Counted from the first letter of the stretch, positions 36,145 to 46,252 are shown. The stretch is 64,000 nucleotides of DNA from Flavobacteriaceae bacterium (GCA_029934835.1 JAOZLL010000002.1:1-64000); one strand, 5' to 3'. Numbers and translations are program-made. The notes: generated by a model not told the origin, from the letters alone.

Positions 36145-37827
36145 ATGATGAAATTATTCTTAAAATTGACTGTTATTGCAGTAACCTTGGCAGGTTTAAT
36201 TAGTTGTGGTGGTAAATCCAACAACGCTTCACTTACAGGTTGGGGCGCAAAAGACAAAGCTGCCGGTGGATTCTCTACCCCTAAACAATACAAAGGTCAA
36301 AAAACTCCCCCAGGAATGGTGTTAGTAGAAGGCGGTACTTTCACTATGGGTCATGTCCAAGATGACGTTATGTTTGATTGGAACACGACTCCACAAAAAC
36401 AACAAGTTCGTTCTTTTTATATGGATGAAACAGAAGTAACTAACCAAGAGTATATTTTCTACTTAGAATGGTTAGAGAAAGTTTTCCCTCCTCATAATGA
36501 GAATTACAAGTACATTTATCAATCTGCATTACCTGATACTTTAGTATGGAGAAATCGTTTAGGTTTTAATGAATCATTAACCGAAACCTATTTAAGACAT
36601 CCATCTTATTCAGATTATCCTGTTGTTGGAATTAGTTGGGTACAAGCCACAGATTATTGCAAATGGCGTACAGATAGATTGAATGAAAAAATCTTAATGG
36701 ATAAAGGGATTATTAAAAATCTCTTTTCATTGGATTCACTTCGTGTTGAAGGTAAAGATCATTTTGTCACTGATACCTATTTGTTAAATCCTAATTATAT
36801 GTTTGATGGTGATTCTACTATCTACAACAAAGGATTACCTACAAAACAAGTACGTAAAAGAGGAGATCCAAGACCTCAGCGAGGTGCATTTTCTGGAAGA
36901 CACGTAAAAACTTCAGATGGTATTTTAATGCCGAAATTTCGTCTACCAACAGAAACGGAATGGGAATTTGCTGCAAAAGCACTTTCAGAAAATAGAGAAT
37001 ATAACGATTTAAGAGGACGTAAAAAATTCCCATGGAATGGACGTTATACTCGAAATAAATCTAACAAGTATAGAGGTGATCAATTAGCAAACTTTAAATT
37101 AGGAAAAGGAGATTATAGCGGCATTGCAGGTTGGAGTAATGATGGTGCAGATATTACTATTTCAGTAAGATCGTACCCACCAAACGCAAATGGTTTATTT
37201 GATATGGCAGGTAATGTTGCGGAATGGGTAGCTGATGTTTATAGACCTATTATTGATACTGAAGCAAATGACTTTAACTACTATCGTGGTAACACATTTA
37301 GTAAACCAAAAATTGATAGAGAAGGTAAAGTTGTCATAGCAGACTATACTACTATAGATTATGATACTTTAGATAATGGTAAGATTATTCCTGCAGATCA
37401 ACCAGGTAATATTATATACATCCCTATCACTAAAAGAGATGCATTTATGCGTAATAATTACGAAAAATCATATAATGTAGATTATAGAGATGGTGATTTG
37501 GCTTCAACACAAGAATATGAAGAAGATGAGGATGAACTAGAAACACAACCTCGTATGTATAACCATCCTATTATCCCTAAAGAATTAGGTGAAGGTGGAA
37601 TGAGAAGGCAAATTTATGATAACAAAACCCGTAGAACTCTTGTAAGTGATAAAACTAGAGTTTACAAAGGTGGTTCTTGGATGGACCGTGAATATTGGCT
37701 AGATCCAGCTCAAAGACGTTATCTCCCTCAGTATTCTGCAACCAGTTTTATTGGCTTTAGATGTGCTATGGACCGTTTAGGAGCTATGAAAGAAGATAAC
37801 AGAAAGCCTTATCCAAGTAAAAAATAG
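36145..37827 (+). CDS. gldJ: Gliding motility lipoprotein GldJ
   Basis: The 560-residue lipoprotein has a signal peptide with lipobox Cys21 ('LAGLISCGG'). It has a formylglycine-generating-enzyme-like (SUMF1) fold, with 'GMVLVEGGTFTMGHVQDD', 'DETEVTNQEYI', 'FRLPTETEWEFAAKA', 'NGLFDMAGNVAEWVADVY' and 'VYKGGSWMDREYW...GFRCAMD'. GldJ is needed for the gliding motor and stabilises GldK in the type IX core; it is not an enzyme. Two Met codons are adjacent at the start, and either could serve. It is divergent from porU, and a strong terminator follows. Confidence 0.95.
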   Translation: MMKLFLKLTVIAVTLAGLISCGGKSNNASLTGWGAKDKAAGGFSTPKQYKGQKTPPGMVLVEGGTFTMGHVQDDVMFDWNTTPQKQQVRSFYMDETEVTNQEYIFYLEWLEKVFPPHNENYKYIYQSALPDTLVWRNRLGFNESLTETYLRHPSYSDYPVVGISWVQATDYCKWRTDRLNEKILMDKGIIKNLFSLDSLRVEGKDHFVTDTYLLNPNYMFDGDSTIYNKGLPTKQVRKRGDPRPQRGAFSGRHVKTSDGILMPKFRLPTETEWEFAAKALSENREYNDLRGRKKFPWNGRYTRNKSNKYRGDQLANFKLGKGDYSGIAGWSNDGADITISVRSYPPNANGLFDMAGNVAEWVADVYRPIIDTEANDFNYYRGNTFSKPKIDREGKVVIADYTTIDYDTLDNGKIIPADQPGNIIYIPITKRDAFMRNNYEKSYNVDYRDGDLASTQEYEEDEDELETQPRMYNHPIIPKELGEGGMRRQIYDNKTRRTLVSDKTRVYKGGSWMDREYWLDPAQRRYLPQYSATSFIGFRCAMDRLGAMKEDNRKPYPSKK

Positions 37828-37850
37828 TTTATTTATTTAACAAATAATAC

Positions 37851-37883
37851 AACCTCATTTTCATTAGAAAATGAGGTTTTTTT
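37851..37883 (+). terminator. Intrinsic terminator of gldJ
   Basis: AACCTCATTTTC (37851-37862) pairs with GAAAATGAGGTT (37867-37878) across a 4-base loop, followed by seven T. Confidence 0.93.
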
Positions 37884-37984
37884 GTATCTTTAATTTATGA
37901 AATGAGCTTGTCAAATTTTGACACACAAGAAAATGAATAATAGCGAACACCATGTATTACCTCTAAAAAATAGAATATAAACAC

Positions 37985-39244
37985 ATGAAAATAGCACATC
38001 TTTATCAAAAATTTATAGAACAGCCTTTTATTGCTACTGACACACGAAAAATAACTCCCAACTCAATATTTTTTGCTTTAAAAGGTGAAAATTTTGATGC
38101 CAATCAATTTGCGGAAGAAGCATTAAATAAAGGAGCTAACTATGTGATTGTTGATAATAAAGACTATTATAAAAACTCTTCTCAATATATTTTTGTTGAT
38201 AATGTTTTAACATGTTTACAAGACTTGGCACGCTATCACAGAGAAAAACTTGGAATTCCGATTTTAGCTCTAACAGGAAGCAATGGCAAGACAACTACTA
38301 AAGAATTAATTAATGTAGCTCTTTCTAAAAAGTTCAAAACTAGTGCAACTAAGGGCAATCTAAACAATCATATTGGAGTTCCCTTGACGCTACTATCTAT
38401 GACTTCAGACACAGAAATTGGTATTGTTGAAATGGGAGCTAATCATTTTGGTGAAATTGCTATGCTTTGTGAAATTGCACAACCGAATTATGGCTATATT
38501 ACTAATTTTGGAAAAGCTCATTTAGAAGGTTTTGGAAATATAAATGGTGTCATAAAAGCTAAATCTGAGCTCTATGATTTTCTTAAAAAAACTGATGGTA
38601 TTGCTTTTATAAACAGCTTTGATTCGATTCAAATGGAAAAGACGATCAATCAAAAAAGAGTTGTTTTAGGAGAAAATAGTCACGAAATCACAAGTGATTC
38701 TTTTGTAAAAGTAAAATTTAAAGACACAACTATCCAAAGTCATTTAATTGGTTCGTATAACTTCTACAATATTACTGCTGCCATTGGAATTGCACAATAT
38801 TTTAAAGTGCCTATGACTGATATTAAATTAGGTATTGAGGAATTTATTCCTAATAATAAGCGTTCTCAACTTCTAATCAAAGGAACTACTACAATAATTT
38901 TGGATGCTTATAATGCAAATCCTACAAGTATGCAGGCCGCTTTAGATAACTTTAAAAAAAATAGTGGCACTAGAAAAATAGCCATCCTCGGTGATATGTT
39001 TGAATTAGGTGAAAATACCAAAAATGAGCATCAGTATATTGCTGATCTTGCTGAAAATTCAGACTTAGATACACTAATTCTAATTGGAGAGAACTTTTTT
39101 AAAGTACGAAGTAAAAAAGCAATAAAATTTAAAGAGTATTCTTTGTTTGCAAATACATTTAATAAGAATAACTACAAGAATGCTATCTTGTTAATAAAAG
39201 GTTCTCGTGGCATGGCTTTAGAAAGGATTGTTGAGCTTTTCTAA
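37985..39244 (+). CDS. murF: UDP-MurNAc-tripeptide--D-Ala-D-Ala ligase
   Basis: The 419-residue Mur ligase adds the D-Ala-D-Ala dipeptide to the peptidoglycan precursor in the cytoplasm. Visible motifs are an N-terminal 'ATDTRKITPNSIFFALKGENFD' substrate domain, P-loop 'ALTGSNGKTTTKELI' near 99, 'EMGANHFGEI' and the C-terminal 'ILDAYNANPTSMQAAL...ILGDMFELG'. The stop overlaps by four bases the stop of the convergent TPR gene. In the 100 bases before the start, TGTCAAATTTTGACA (near 37910-37925) is an unassigned inverted repeat. Confidence 0.95.
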   Translation: MKIAHLYQKFIEQPFIATDTRKITPNSIFFALKGENFDANQFAEEALNKGANYVIVDNKDYYKNSSQYIFVDNVLTCLQDLARYHREKLGIPILALTGSNGKTTTKELINVALSKKFKTSATKGNLNNHIGVPLTLLSMTSDTEIGIVEMGANHFGEIAMLCEIAQPNYGYITNFGKAHLEGFGNINGVIKAKSELYDFLKKTDGIAFINSFDSIQMEKTINQKRVVLGENSHEITSDSFVKVKFKDTTIQSHLIGSYNFYNITAAIGIAQYFKVPMTDIKLGIEEFIPNNKRSQLLIKGTTTIILDAYNANPTSMQAALDNFKKNSGTRKIAILGDMFELGENTKNEHQYIADLAENSDLDTLILIGENFFKVRSKKAIKFKEYSLFANTFNKNNYKNAILLIKGSRGMALERIVELF

Positions 39245-39756
39245 ATACGTTTCATTTGATCTTTTAGCTGCTTAATTTGATCGGCTAACATATTATGTTT
39301 ATCTAATTTCTTAGCTTCAGCAATCAAGTTTGTCGCTTCACGCTTACGCCTCTTGGTCATAGCAATACCAGCTAATTGTAATTTTGCCATTGCCAAGTCG
39401 TGCTTCATAGATAAACCTAATTTAATTGCTGCTTTAAAATATTTTTCAGATTGTGTGAGGTTAGTTTGAGAAGTCATTATTCCTTTCATCAAATTATAAT
39501 AACCTTCTTGCTTTTGTATTAAAGCTGCACTTGGATTTTTTATCTTATCTAATAATCTATTTGCTCCTGCGAAATCTTGTTTTCTTAGTTTTAAAAAAAC
39601 TAGTAACAGTATTTCATTCTTAAAATATAAGAATACAAAAATTCCAGCTAACAATAGTATCGAAATACCATTCATTATATGCCCTAGAGAGAATTCATAT
39701 ACAGACCAAACTGTTATTAATACGGCTAATGCTAATTTTATATACTTATGAAACAT
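39241..39756 (-). CDS. Small membrane protein with TPR-like region
   Basis: The 171-residue protein has two hydrophobic segments in the first 55 residues ('LALAVLITVWSVYEF' and 'ISILLLAGIFVFLYFKNEILLLVFL'). A roughly 110-residue helical region follows that resembles two or three degenerate tetratricopeptide repeats ('SEKYFKAAIKLGL' and 'AMAKLQLAGIAMTKRRKREA'). It is probably anchored in the inner membrane with the repeats in the cytosol, acting as a protein-protein adaptor. Partner and function are unknown. It is convergent with murF, with overlapping stop codons. Confidence 0.7.
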   Translation of the reverse strand: MFHKYIKLALAVLITVWSVYEFSLGHIMNGISILLLAGIFVFLYFKNEILLLVFLKLRKQDFAGANRLLDKIKNPSAALIQKQEGYYNLMKGIMTSQTNLTQSEKYFKAAIKLGLSMKHDLAMAKLQLAGIAMTKRRKREATNLIAEAKKLDKHNMLADQIKQLKDQMKRI

Positions 39757-39855
39757 AATTTGAATACGATTTATTAATTACAATTTATTCGATTTTAAAT
39801 CACTGCACAAATTTAAAATACAGATTTTAATACTTTATAAAACCAAAAGGCAAAA

Positions 39856-41118
39856 CTAATTCTTTTTAAGGAGTTCAGCTAATTGCTCAGTAAGATTTTT
39901 ACGATGATAATTTTCAATATTCTTTGAATTAATGGCTAAGTCCCCTTTTAAATAAATATCAAAATAACTATGTAGCACTTCCTTTAGCGAAGCTTTATCC
40001 TCAAAACCAACTACTTTTCCAGAATTTGTTTTAGAAATTATGGCTGCCAAATCTCCATCAGTTGGTGCTAGAGCAAGTATGGGTCTTTTGGCTTGTAAAT
40101 ATTCAAAGACTTTACCCGTAATAATACCTTTCGCGCTAGGAACTTGGTTAATAAAAAGCAATAATACTTGACTTTGCTTTTGGTATTTAAGAACCAAATC
40201 GTGCGGAATATATTTTGTATAGCTAATGTATTTTTCTAGATCATATCTACGGACAGTCTCTTTTACTTCATCAGCAACCGTTCCGATTAGATTTATTTTT
40301 AGTTTATTTTCAAATTCAGTATTCTCATCAATTATACTACGGATGCTTTCCCAAAACACAATCGAATTTCTATCTGCATTTAGCATTCCGATATGTGTTA
40401 AGGTAAAAAGTAAATCTAATTGAGGTGAACTTTTGATTCCATCATCATCAAAACCATTAGTAATTACATGACAGTTTGGTGTTAAAAGTGCATATTTTTC
40501 TTGCATTGATTTCCCAACGACAGTAACAATATCAGCTGTTGATACTACTTCTTGTTCTAATTTTTGATGCTTTTTAAAACTCTTTTTTGTTAATGGCAGT
40601 TGATGAAAATAATCAATATCTGTCCAAGGATCACGAAAATCCGCTAACCATTTGGTAGCTGTTTTTTGTTTGAGTTTCTGACCTATTAAATGGACACTAT
40701 GTGGTGGTCCTGTGGTTATAATCCAATCAACTGGATTCCTTTTTAAATACTTCACAAGTATTCTTACCGATGGATTTATCCAAAATTTACGTGCATCAGG
40801 AATAAAATAGTTTGCTCGAATATATTGTAATACTTTCTGAACTCTTGTTGGATGTTGTTGTAAAAAACCTGCTCCAGTTTTTATATTTTTCTTCCCTAAC
40901 AAATTATTGGGTTCCCATATTGTTTTTTTAATAATCTCAATATCTTTTGGAATTTGAGATTCTAAGCTAGAATCAAGAATGGGATAATTAGGATTCTTAA
41001 CCGTAAAAACAACTGGCTCAATATCATAATCTTGTAGATACTTAACAAATTTCAACCAACGTTGTACGCCACTTCCACCAGCTGGTGGCCAATAATATGT
41101 TATAATTAGTACTTTCAA
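39856..41118 (-). CDS. Glycosyltransferase family 4-like protein (TTG start)
   Basis: The 420-residue GT-B glycosyltransferase starts with 'MKVLIITYYWPPAGGSGVQRW', the donor/acceptor loop typical of this group. It has an acceptor-side domain to about residue 200 and a C-terminal donor domain with 'KGIITGKVFEYLQAKRPILALAP'. The start codon is TTG at 41116-41118: the conserved N-terminus begins exactly there and no ATG is near. Three bases separate it from the preceding glycosyltransferase gene, so the two are translated from one mRNA. The sugar and acceptor are unknown; envelope polysaccharide is likely. Confidence 0.85.
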   Translation of the reverse strand: MKVLIITYYWPPAGGSGVQRWLKFVKYLQDYDIEPVVFTVKNPNYPILDSSLESQIPKDIEIIKKTIWEPNNLLGKKNIKTGAGFLQQHPTRVQKVLQYIRANYFIPDARKFWINPSVRILVKYLKRNPVDWIITTGPPHSVHLIGQKLKQKTATKWLADFRDPWTDIDYFHQLPLTKKSFKKHQKLEQEVVSTADIVTVVGKSMQEKYALLTPNCHVITNGFDDDGIKSSPQLDLLFTLTHIGMLNADRNSIVFWESIRSIIDENTEFENKLKINLIGTVADEVKETVRRYDLEKYISYTKYIPHDLVLKYQKQSQVLLLFINQVPSAKGIITGKVFEYLQAKRPILALAPTDGDLAAIISKTNSGKVVGFEDKASLKEVLHSYFDIYLKGDLAINSKNIENYHRKNLTEQLAELLKKN

Positions 41119-41121
41119 TTA

Positions 41122-42312
41122 TTATTTATTATCTATTTCACTATACATTTTTATGAGTTCCTTAGAGGTAAGCTCCCAATGAAATTCCTTTTCAATAAAT
41201 TGTTTTGCATTAGAAGCAAAGGTACTTCGCAAATTCTTATTAGCGTACATAAACACTACTTTATCAGCAAAATTAGATGGATTTTTCTCTTTATGCACTA
41301 AGCCTACATCATTGCTCTCAACTAGTTTTTTTTGAGCTATTGCATTACTTACTAGTAAAGGTAATCCTAATCCCATGTATTGAAATAGTTTGTTAGCATA
41401 GGCAACATCGTGTTGTTTACTTCTTATAAGTGGTGAAATTCCTATATGTGCTGCTTGAATATAGGATGAAAAAAGATGTTCACTTTGCCATCCTTCAAAA
41501 CTTATATTATCTTCAACTTTTAAATCCTTTGCTAGTTGATGTAAAATAGGGTCTGTTGTGCTTTTGCCAACAATTACTAATTTAATACTCTTAACTGTTT
41601 TCTTAATTTTTGGAATAGCATTAATTGCTGTTTCTAGTCCTCTACGCAATCCAGTATCGCCAATATAAAGTAATACAAAATCATTTTTAAATTTGTTAGT
41701 AATTGTATTATCAATTTTAATGTTCGTATAAAATGATTTTCTAACTGAGTTTGGAACTAAAACCACTTTATTTTTTTGATTTTTTAATCTTTGTTGTATG
41801 CTTTCTACAAACTCTTGAGAAACTGTAACAACTTTATCTGCTTTTTCTATAAATTCTTGTTCTTTTTTAAGCCACTTTTGGGGTGAAATTATGTATTTCC
41901 CTGGAAACTTTTTAAGATGTGGATATTCTTTCATCACCTCAGGAAAGTTATCATGTAAATCTAGAATAATTGACAATTTGAACATTTGATTTACCAAAAA
42001 AACTGCACCTGCAATACGCATATCGTGTATATGTATAGCTTCAATTTGATTCACCTCTATAAAATTCTTAATCTTTGGTTTTAAAATACTTGAGTAAAAA
42101 GGTAGTTCGTAAGCTAATGCTGATAACTTATAGGTAATCTTATTTGATGGGTATCGCTTTACTTGAATTCCTTTATAATTTTCATCTAATTCAGCAGTAT
42201 ATGTTATACAGAACAAGTAAACCTCATGACCCGATTCTAGCAATGTTAAAGCCTCATTTTCTACCCTAGGATCAGGAGGAAAAGTCTTGTCTAAAATCAT
42301 TCCTATACGCAT
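41122..42312 (-). CDS. Glycosyltransferase family 4 protein
   Basis: The 396-residue GT-B enzyme opens with 'MRIGMILDKTFPPDPRVENEA'. It has a middle 'IHIHDMRIAGAVFLVNQMF...DLHDNFPEV' and the C-terminal nucleotide-sugar part 'LLYIGDTGLRRGLETAINAI', 'GISPLIRSKQHDVAYANKLF' and 'QYMGLGLPLLVSN'. It acts in the cytoplasm or at the inner face of the membrane on surface glycan synthesis. It is preceded by the YfhO-type gene (gap 26 bases) and followed by a second glycosyltransferase. The product glycan cannot be named. Confidence 0.87.
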   Translation of the reverse strand: MRIGMILDKTFPPDPRVENEALTLLESGHEVYLFCITYTAELDENYKGIQVKRYPSNKITYKLSALAYELPFYSSILKPKIKNFIEVNQIEAIHIHDMRIAGAVFLVNQMFKLSIILDLHDNFPEVMKEYPHLKKFPGKYIISPQKWLKKEQEFIEKADKVVTVSQEFVESIQQRLKNQKNKVVLVPNSVRKSFYTNIKIDNTITNKFKNDFVLLYIGDTGLRRGLETAINAIPKIKKTVKSIKLVIVGKSTTDPILHQLAKDLKVEDNISFEGWQSEHLFSSYIQAAHIGISPLIRSKQHDVAYANKLFQYMGLGLPLLVSNAIAQKKLVESNDVGLVHKEKNPSNFADKVVFMYANKNLRSTFASNAKQFIEKEFHWELTSKELIKMYSEIDNK

Positions 42313-42338
42313 AATTGAAACTGTTTAAATAACTAAGA

Positions 42339-44750
42339 TTATTTAATTTGTTTTTTGAATATCCATCCAATTAAAGATAAAAGGATAAAAATCATATATC
42401 CCACTAAACTAATCCAAGCTCCTTTTTGAACTATATCAGGTTCAAATTTAAAGATAATAGTATGTTTTCCTTCTAGAAGAACTAAGGCACGTAATACATA
42501 ATTTGCACGAAGTATTTCTATTTCGTTAGTATCTACATAAGCTTTCCAACCTTTTGAATAATACATTTCAGAAAATAAGGCTAATTGCTGTATTTTAGAA
42601 TTACTTTGATACGTAACCTCATTAGGACTATATTTTATTAATTTTATGGTTGCGGTAGAATCAATCGCCCAAGTATTTTTGGATACTAAATCTTTATATG
42701 AATTTCTGAGTATAGCGATATTTTGAGTAAGGCTGTCTAAAGCAATAATCTCATCATTTGCTGAATTCACCCATTTAACATCAGTTACAAACCAAGCATT
42801 TCCATAGGACTCAGCATTAACTTGCACTTGAGTTTCTCCCTTGTCATTCGCTAAAATTAAATATTTAGTATTAAGCATATTCAATACCTCATTATTATTC
42901 TGGGCAATCTGATAATCAAATAATTCTTGATAACGTCTTGGTTTAGCAGCATGATAGCCGCCAATAGATTTATGAAAATAGGATGTACTTCCGTCATTCA
43001 TCGGGTTTACAGTGAAATTTGCTACTCGATAATGACTTTTATCTTGTAGAATGGCTTTATCTATATCAGATGCGATGAAAGGTTTTTCTACCTTTCTTGC
43101 TGTTACAAAATCAACTGCATTCACATATCTTTTTGCAACACTTACTACATCAAAAACTAATAAGAAACCTAGAATTCCTATAGCTGGTAAGAGTTTAATT
43201 TTTTCTTTTATAAACAACCATAAACTTGCTCCAGCTAATAAAACTAATACTAGACTTCGCAAACTATCATTAAACAGTAAACTTTTTCTATCTTGTATTA
43301 AAGCATCTGAAAAACCTGGAATCATTTGTTCATAATAGCCATCACTGCCTCCTTCAAATGCAAACCATGAACCGCCTACTAACATAAAAAATAAAGCTAA
43401 ACCTGCAGTAATTACAACGGCAAACTTTAATGCTTTTTCTTTAGTCTCTTTTGAAATTGATTCATCAAATAGTAATTTTTGTAGGGCTAATAATCCCAAT
43501 ATTGGAATGGCTAATTCTATCAATACTTGAATTGACGAAACTGCTCTAAATTTTGTATATAAAGGCACATAATTGATAAAGAAATCCGTTAAAAAAGACA
43601 AATTTTTACCCCAACTTAACAAAAGTGCTAAAACAATACTAAACAGCAACCATCTTTTGGTATTGGTTTCCACTAAAAAGAAACTTAAGACAAATAGAAA
43701 CATAAAAACGGCTCCTATATAGGCTGGAGCGGCTACAATCGGTTGGTTTCCCCAATAGCTTGGGGCATGTTTTACAAAATCTTTGGCTTGCCTTGCTCCT
43801 ATTTTTTCCTTTAAAAAATTGTATGTATACGAATCTGTTCCTAAATTTTCGGCATTTCCACCTCCCATAAATCTTGGAATAAATAGATTCATCGTTTCTA
43901 GAATTCCATAACTGTATTCGGTGATATAATCGGGTGATAAACCTTTTGTAGCTTCTTTAGGTTTACCTTCTGGTGAAATCGTTAATTCACTGACACCTCT
44001 GGTACTTTCTTTTGCATATTCCCGTGTTGGTAGTAGATGATTCGCATTTATTACTATAGATAAAACTCCAGCAAGTAGTAAAATACCCACAGATTTTGAA
44101 AAATTCAAGTAATCTTTCTCTTTAATTGCTTTACTGAAATAAACAATTCCTAATAGGAACAACATAAAAAACAGGTAATAAGTCATTTGAACATGACCAG
44201 CAGCTATTTCTAATGCTGCCACTAAAGTCGTTAAAACAAAACCTGAAAAATACTTTTTTTGAAACACCAATAATACACCGCCAATTAGCAAAGGCATATA
44301 ACCTATTGCATGTGCTTTGGCATTATGTCCAACACCTAATATTATTATTAAATAAGTAGAAAAACCAAAAGCTAGTGCACCAAAAATTGCCAAACGCCAA
44401 TCCACCTTTAAAATCATTAACAACACAAAAAAGCCAACAAAATATAACATCAAATAATCAGCTGGATGTGGTAAAAAACGAATAAGTTTATCTAATTTTT
44501 TGATATAATTATTTGGATAATATGCACTTACTTGATAAGCAGGCATTCCTCCGAAAGCAGCATCTGTCCAATAGGGTTCCGCATCATGTTCTGCTCTAAA
44601 ATCTTTTATTTCTTTAGACATCCCTATATATTGTGCAATATCACTTTGATAAAGTTTCTCTCCTTCTAAAACCGGTGAAAAATAGGCTAAGGCTACTATG
44701 ATAAATGTAGCTAGTGCTATAAGGTAAGGTGCGAATTGTTTTAGGTTCAT
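42339..44750 (-). CDS. YfhO family membrane protein
   Basis: The 803-residue protein has about a dozen hydrophobic segments between residues 10 and 530, a short periplasmic tail of mixed beta character and a last membrane segment near the C-terminus ('GYMIFILLSLIGWIF'). 'LYQSDIAQYIGMSKEIKDFR' and 'PYWTDAAFGGMPAYQ' near the start are usual for Bacteroidota YfhO proteins. The related Gram-positive YfhO adds sugars to lipoteichoic acid, and the fold resembles GT-C enzymes. It is adjacent to two GT4 genes on the same strand, consistent with use of a lipid-linked sugar. Specific activity is unproven. Confidence 0.85.
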   Translation of the reverse strand: MNLKQFAPYLIALATFIIVALAYFSPVLEGEKLYQSDIAQYIGMSKEIKDFRAEHDAEPYWTDAAFGGMPAYQVSAYYPNNYIKKLDKLIRFLPHPADYLMLYFVGFFVLLMILKVDWRLAIFGALAFGFSTYLIIILGVGHNAKAHAIGYMPLLIGGVLLVFQKKYFSGFVLTTLVAALEIAAGHVQMTYYLFFMLFLLGIVYFSKAIKEKDYLNFSKSVGILLLAGVLSIVINANHLLPTREYAKESTRGVSELTISPEGKPKEATKGLSPDYITEYSYGILETMNLFIPRFMGGGNAENLGTDSYTYNFLKEKIGARQAKDFVKHAPSYWGNQPIVAAPAYIGAVFMFLFVLSFFLVETNTKRWLLFSIVLALLLSWGKNLSFLTDFFINYVPLYTKFRAVSSIQVLIELAIPILGLLALQKLLFDESISKETKEKALKFAVVITAGLALFFMLVGGSWFAFEGGSDGYYEQMIPGFSDALIQDRKSLLFNDSLRSLVLVLLAGASLWLFIKEKIKLLPAIGILGFLLVFDVVSVAKRYVNAVDFVTARKVEKPFIASDIDKAILQDKSHYRVANFTVNPMNDGSTSYFHKSIGGYHAAKPRRYQELFDYQIAQNNNEVLNMLNTKYLILANDKGETQVQVNAESYGNAWFVTDVKWVNSANDEIIALDSLTQNIAILRNSYKDLVSKNTWAIDSTATIKLIKYSPNEVTYQSNSKIQQLALFSEMYYSKGWKAYVDTNEIEILRANYVLRALVLLEGKHTIIFKFEPDIVQKGAWISLVGYMIFILLSLIGWIFKKQIK

Positions 44751-44790
44751 ATTTATTGTTATTGGTTTTTTTCTTTATATTGCCAACTCG

Positions 44791-46068
44791 TTACTTCCTA
44801 CTCCGCATTTCTCTATATTTCTCTACAACAGCATTATGCGAAATCGTTTTATTCTCAAAATATTTAATCAAAAATACTTTTTCTTTTTCGGATGCATCTA
44901 ACTGTTTAATGATATTATTTAAATGCAATTTCATGTGTCCTTTTTGAATTCCTGTTGTAGTCAATGCACGCAAAGCTGCAAAATTTTGTGCCAAACCAGC
45001 AGTTGCAGTAATTTGCATGAGTTCTTCTGCAGATGGATTATCTAATAATTCTAAAGATAATTTTGCCAAAGGATGTAATTTTGTCAAACCACCAACAGTT
45101 CCCAAAGCTAATGGAATATCCATCCAAAATTTAAAAATACCATCTTTAATTTCTGCATGACTCAGACTTTTATACTGTCCATCTCGCGAAGCAAAAGCGT
45201 GTACACCAGCTTCAACTGCTCTAAAATCATTACCCGTTGCTAGAACTACGGCATCAATCCCGTTCATGATTCCCTTATTATGTGTAACCGCCCGATATGG
45301 CTCTACATCAGCAATATTTATAGCTTGTATAAACTTTTTTGCATAGCGTTTGGCATCCTTTTCATATAAATCAGTAACGGGACAACTTACTTCGGCTCGC
45401 ACCAAGCATTCGGGTACATAATTGGATAAAATACTCATGACAATTTCTATATCCGAACGTTTAAATTCATCTGCTATTGCTTCTAAACAGGAGTTGATAA
45501 AATTCGCACCCATGCTATCTTGGGTATTAAATGTTACGTGTATCTGATAGTAATTAGCAAGTTCTTTAGTTTTATTTCGTAATTCAAAATCAATTATGCC
45601 ACCACTACGTTGGCGCATATTTTTGGTTATTGATTCGGTAGCTCTCAGTAATTGGGGTTTAATTTTATCAAAATAAAACTGTAAGCCATCAGCATCACCT
45701 TTATACATAAAATGGATTTGCCCCACTTTGGTAGTGCTAATAATACTGGTTTTAAAACCACCACGTGAACTCCAAAATTTGGCAACCAGCGAAGCAGCAG
45801 CAACAACCGAACTCTCCTCAACTACCATAGGTACTGCATAATCCTTTCCGTTTATCACAAAATTGGGTGCTACACCGTAGGGCATATAAAAATTAGAAAG
45901 TGTATTTTCAATAAAATCATCATGCAGTTCTTGTAACACACGATCCTCATTAAAATACTGCTGTAAGGTTTCTTTTGCCCGAATAGGATTTATAAAAAAA
46001 TTATCGGTTAACCAATCAATTTTTTCTTGTTTGGTCATTTTTGAAAAACCGGTGATAATTTTAGACAT
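44791..46068 (-). CDS. Hydroxymethylglutaryl-CoA reductase, class II
   Basis: The 425-residue class II HMG-CoA reductase has the catalytic Glu in 'VVEESSVVAAASL' near residue 84, 'DSMGANFINSCLEAIA', the Lys in 'VTHNKGIMNGIDAV' and the C-terminal catalytic His in 'GIQKGHMKLHLNN'. It interconverts HMG-CoA and mevalonate. In Flavobacteriia this enzyme feeds the mevalonate route to isoprenoids. The ATG at 46066-46068 keeps 'MSKIITGFSKMTKQEKIDWL', the normal family start; the 40 codons upstream are dropped. No other mevalonate genes are within the window. Confidence 0.93.
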   Translation of the reverse strand: MSKIITGFSKMTKQEKIDWLTDNFFINPIRAKETLQQYFNEDRVLQELHDDFIENTLSNFYMPYGVAPNFVINGKDYAVPMVVEESSVVAAASLVAKFWSSRGGFKTSIISTTKVGQIHFMYKGDADGLQFYFDKIKPQLLRATESITKNMRQRSGGIIDFELRNKTKELANYYQIHVTFNTQDSMGANFINSCLEAIADEFKRSDIEIVMSILSNYVPECLVRAEVSCPVTDLYEKDAKRYAKKFIQAINIADVEPYRAVTHNKGIMNGIDAVVLATGNDFRAVEAGVHAFASRDGQYKSLSHAEIKDGIFKFWMDIPLALGTVGGLTKLHPLAKLSLELLDNPSAEELMQITATAGLAQNFAALRALTTTGIQKGHMKLHLNNIIKQLDASEKEKVFLIKYFENKTISHNAVVEKYREMRSRK

Positions 46069-46182
46069 GGGTTGTTGTTTTAAAGAGCAAATGTAAAAAA
46101 TAAAGCTTTGGATTTGTATAAAAACCTTTCTTGATGCAATTTTTCTATATTTTATTCTTACTAGCCATTCAAATTGATCATC

Positions 46183-46252
46183 TGTCATAGCGAGAAATGA
46201 GACACGAATGACGTGATTATCTCATAAGGTTCAAGCTTACTTCATTCCTCAC
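46183..46252. repeat. Degenerate dispersed palindromic repeat
   Basis: TGTCATAGCGAGAAATGAGA at the left and TACTTCATTCCTCAC at the right resemble the two ends of the widespread 'GTCATTGCGAGGAAxGAAGxGACG' interspersed repeat. GAGAAATGA (46192-46200) faces TCATTCCTC (46242-46250) with one mismatch. It lies in the 271-base gap between HMG-CoA reductase and the MORN gene. Probably an old, decayed copy. Confidence 0.5.

Noticed and set aside
46069-46188. N-terminal extension of HMG-CoA reductase
   Set aside because: The family start MSKIITGF is at 46068; the extension is not conserved-looking and runs into the interspersed repeat.
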